From the NCBI GenBank assembly GCA_030323885.1, contig CM059186.1, positions 148,243,810-148,307,809 on the forward strand: 64,000 nt of DNA. Direction: 5' to 3'. Positions 63,990-64,000 of the stretch are shown here, piece after piece. A program made the translations under genes and the position numbers. How positions within the stretch are numbered: the first letter of the stretch is position 1; each line of letters starts with the position of its first letter. Below the pieces are notes generated by a model that saw only the letters and a program-made list of their open reading frames with translations, was not told where the DNA came from and ran no database searches. This stretch comes from Branchipolynoe longqiensis. Taxonomy: Eukaryota; Annelida; Polychaeta; Phyllodocida; Polynoidae.

Positions 63990-64000
63990 TCCTCTCTACA

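Overview
The window is nuclear DNA from an animal, most probably a mollusc. It has no densely packed genes, ribosome binding sites or operons. It does have canonical splice sites, tRNA-derived SINEs, a 5S rRNA-derived sequence, many miniature inverted-repeat transposons (MITEs) and an exceptional load of microsatellites and minisatellites. The mollusc guess rests mainly on the repeat at 10341-10590, which matches, from memory, a dispersed element widespread in gastropods and bivalves. It is unverified and no species is named.

The only coding segment I regard as secure is one internal exon on the minus strand at 61769-61907. It encodes the first half of an I-set immunoglobulin domain between a canonical acceptor and donor. 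The rest of the window is probably intron or intergenic DNA around that gene. Weaker coding candidates are an 84-bp plus-strand exon at 36847-36930, downstream of a CpG-dense block with NRF1-like sites, and a 96-codon minus-strand frame at 8192-8482. The other long open frames lie inside simple repeats and are artefacts.

Layout. 0-9.3 kb: purine tract, three kinds of MITE, and a 3.4-kb segment bounded by ~95-bp inverted arms that encloses a 53-bp minisatellite of about 46 units. 9.3-19.5 kb: mollusc-type SINE, 5S-like sequence, copies of a ~340-bp tRNA-derived SINE (SINE-A), GT-rich DNA, a 23-bp minisatellite, and a tandem array made from one end of a TTAA-flanked MITE. 19.5-31.2 kb: purine tracts, a 2.1-kb TAA-flanked inverted-repeat element, a run of pogo-like MITEs, and an 826-bp TTA-flanked MITE. 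31.2-45.9 kb: nested transposons (TTAA elements carrying later insertions), a CpG-dense block, and a retroposon with an (ATG)n tail. 45.9-58.9 kb: G-rich minisatellite, the second (ATG)n retroposon inside a SINE, GT-rich repeats, and a composite repeat at 51.1-52.2 kb. 58.9-64 kb: a CACTCA-type array split by a MITE, a hAT-like MITE, the Ig exon, a CTCF-like site, and a perfect hairpin at the edge.

The mobile elements tell the clearest story. Several insertions leave readable target duplications (TTA, TAA, TTAA, CCGG, 7-11 bp), so relative ages can be read directly. For example, an (ATG)n retroposon went into a TTA MITE, and a TTA MITE went into a TTAA MITE. No host pathway or operon can be reconstructed here.
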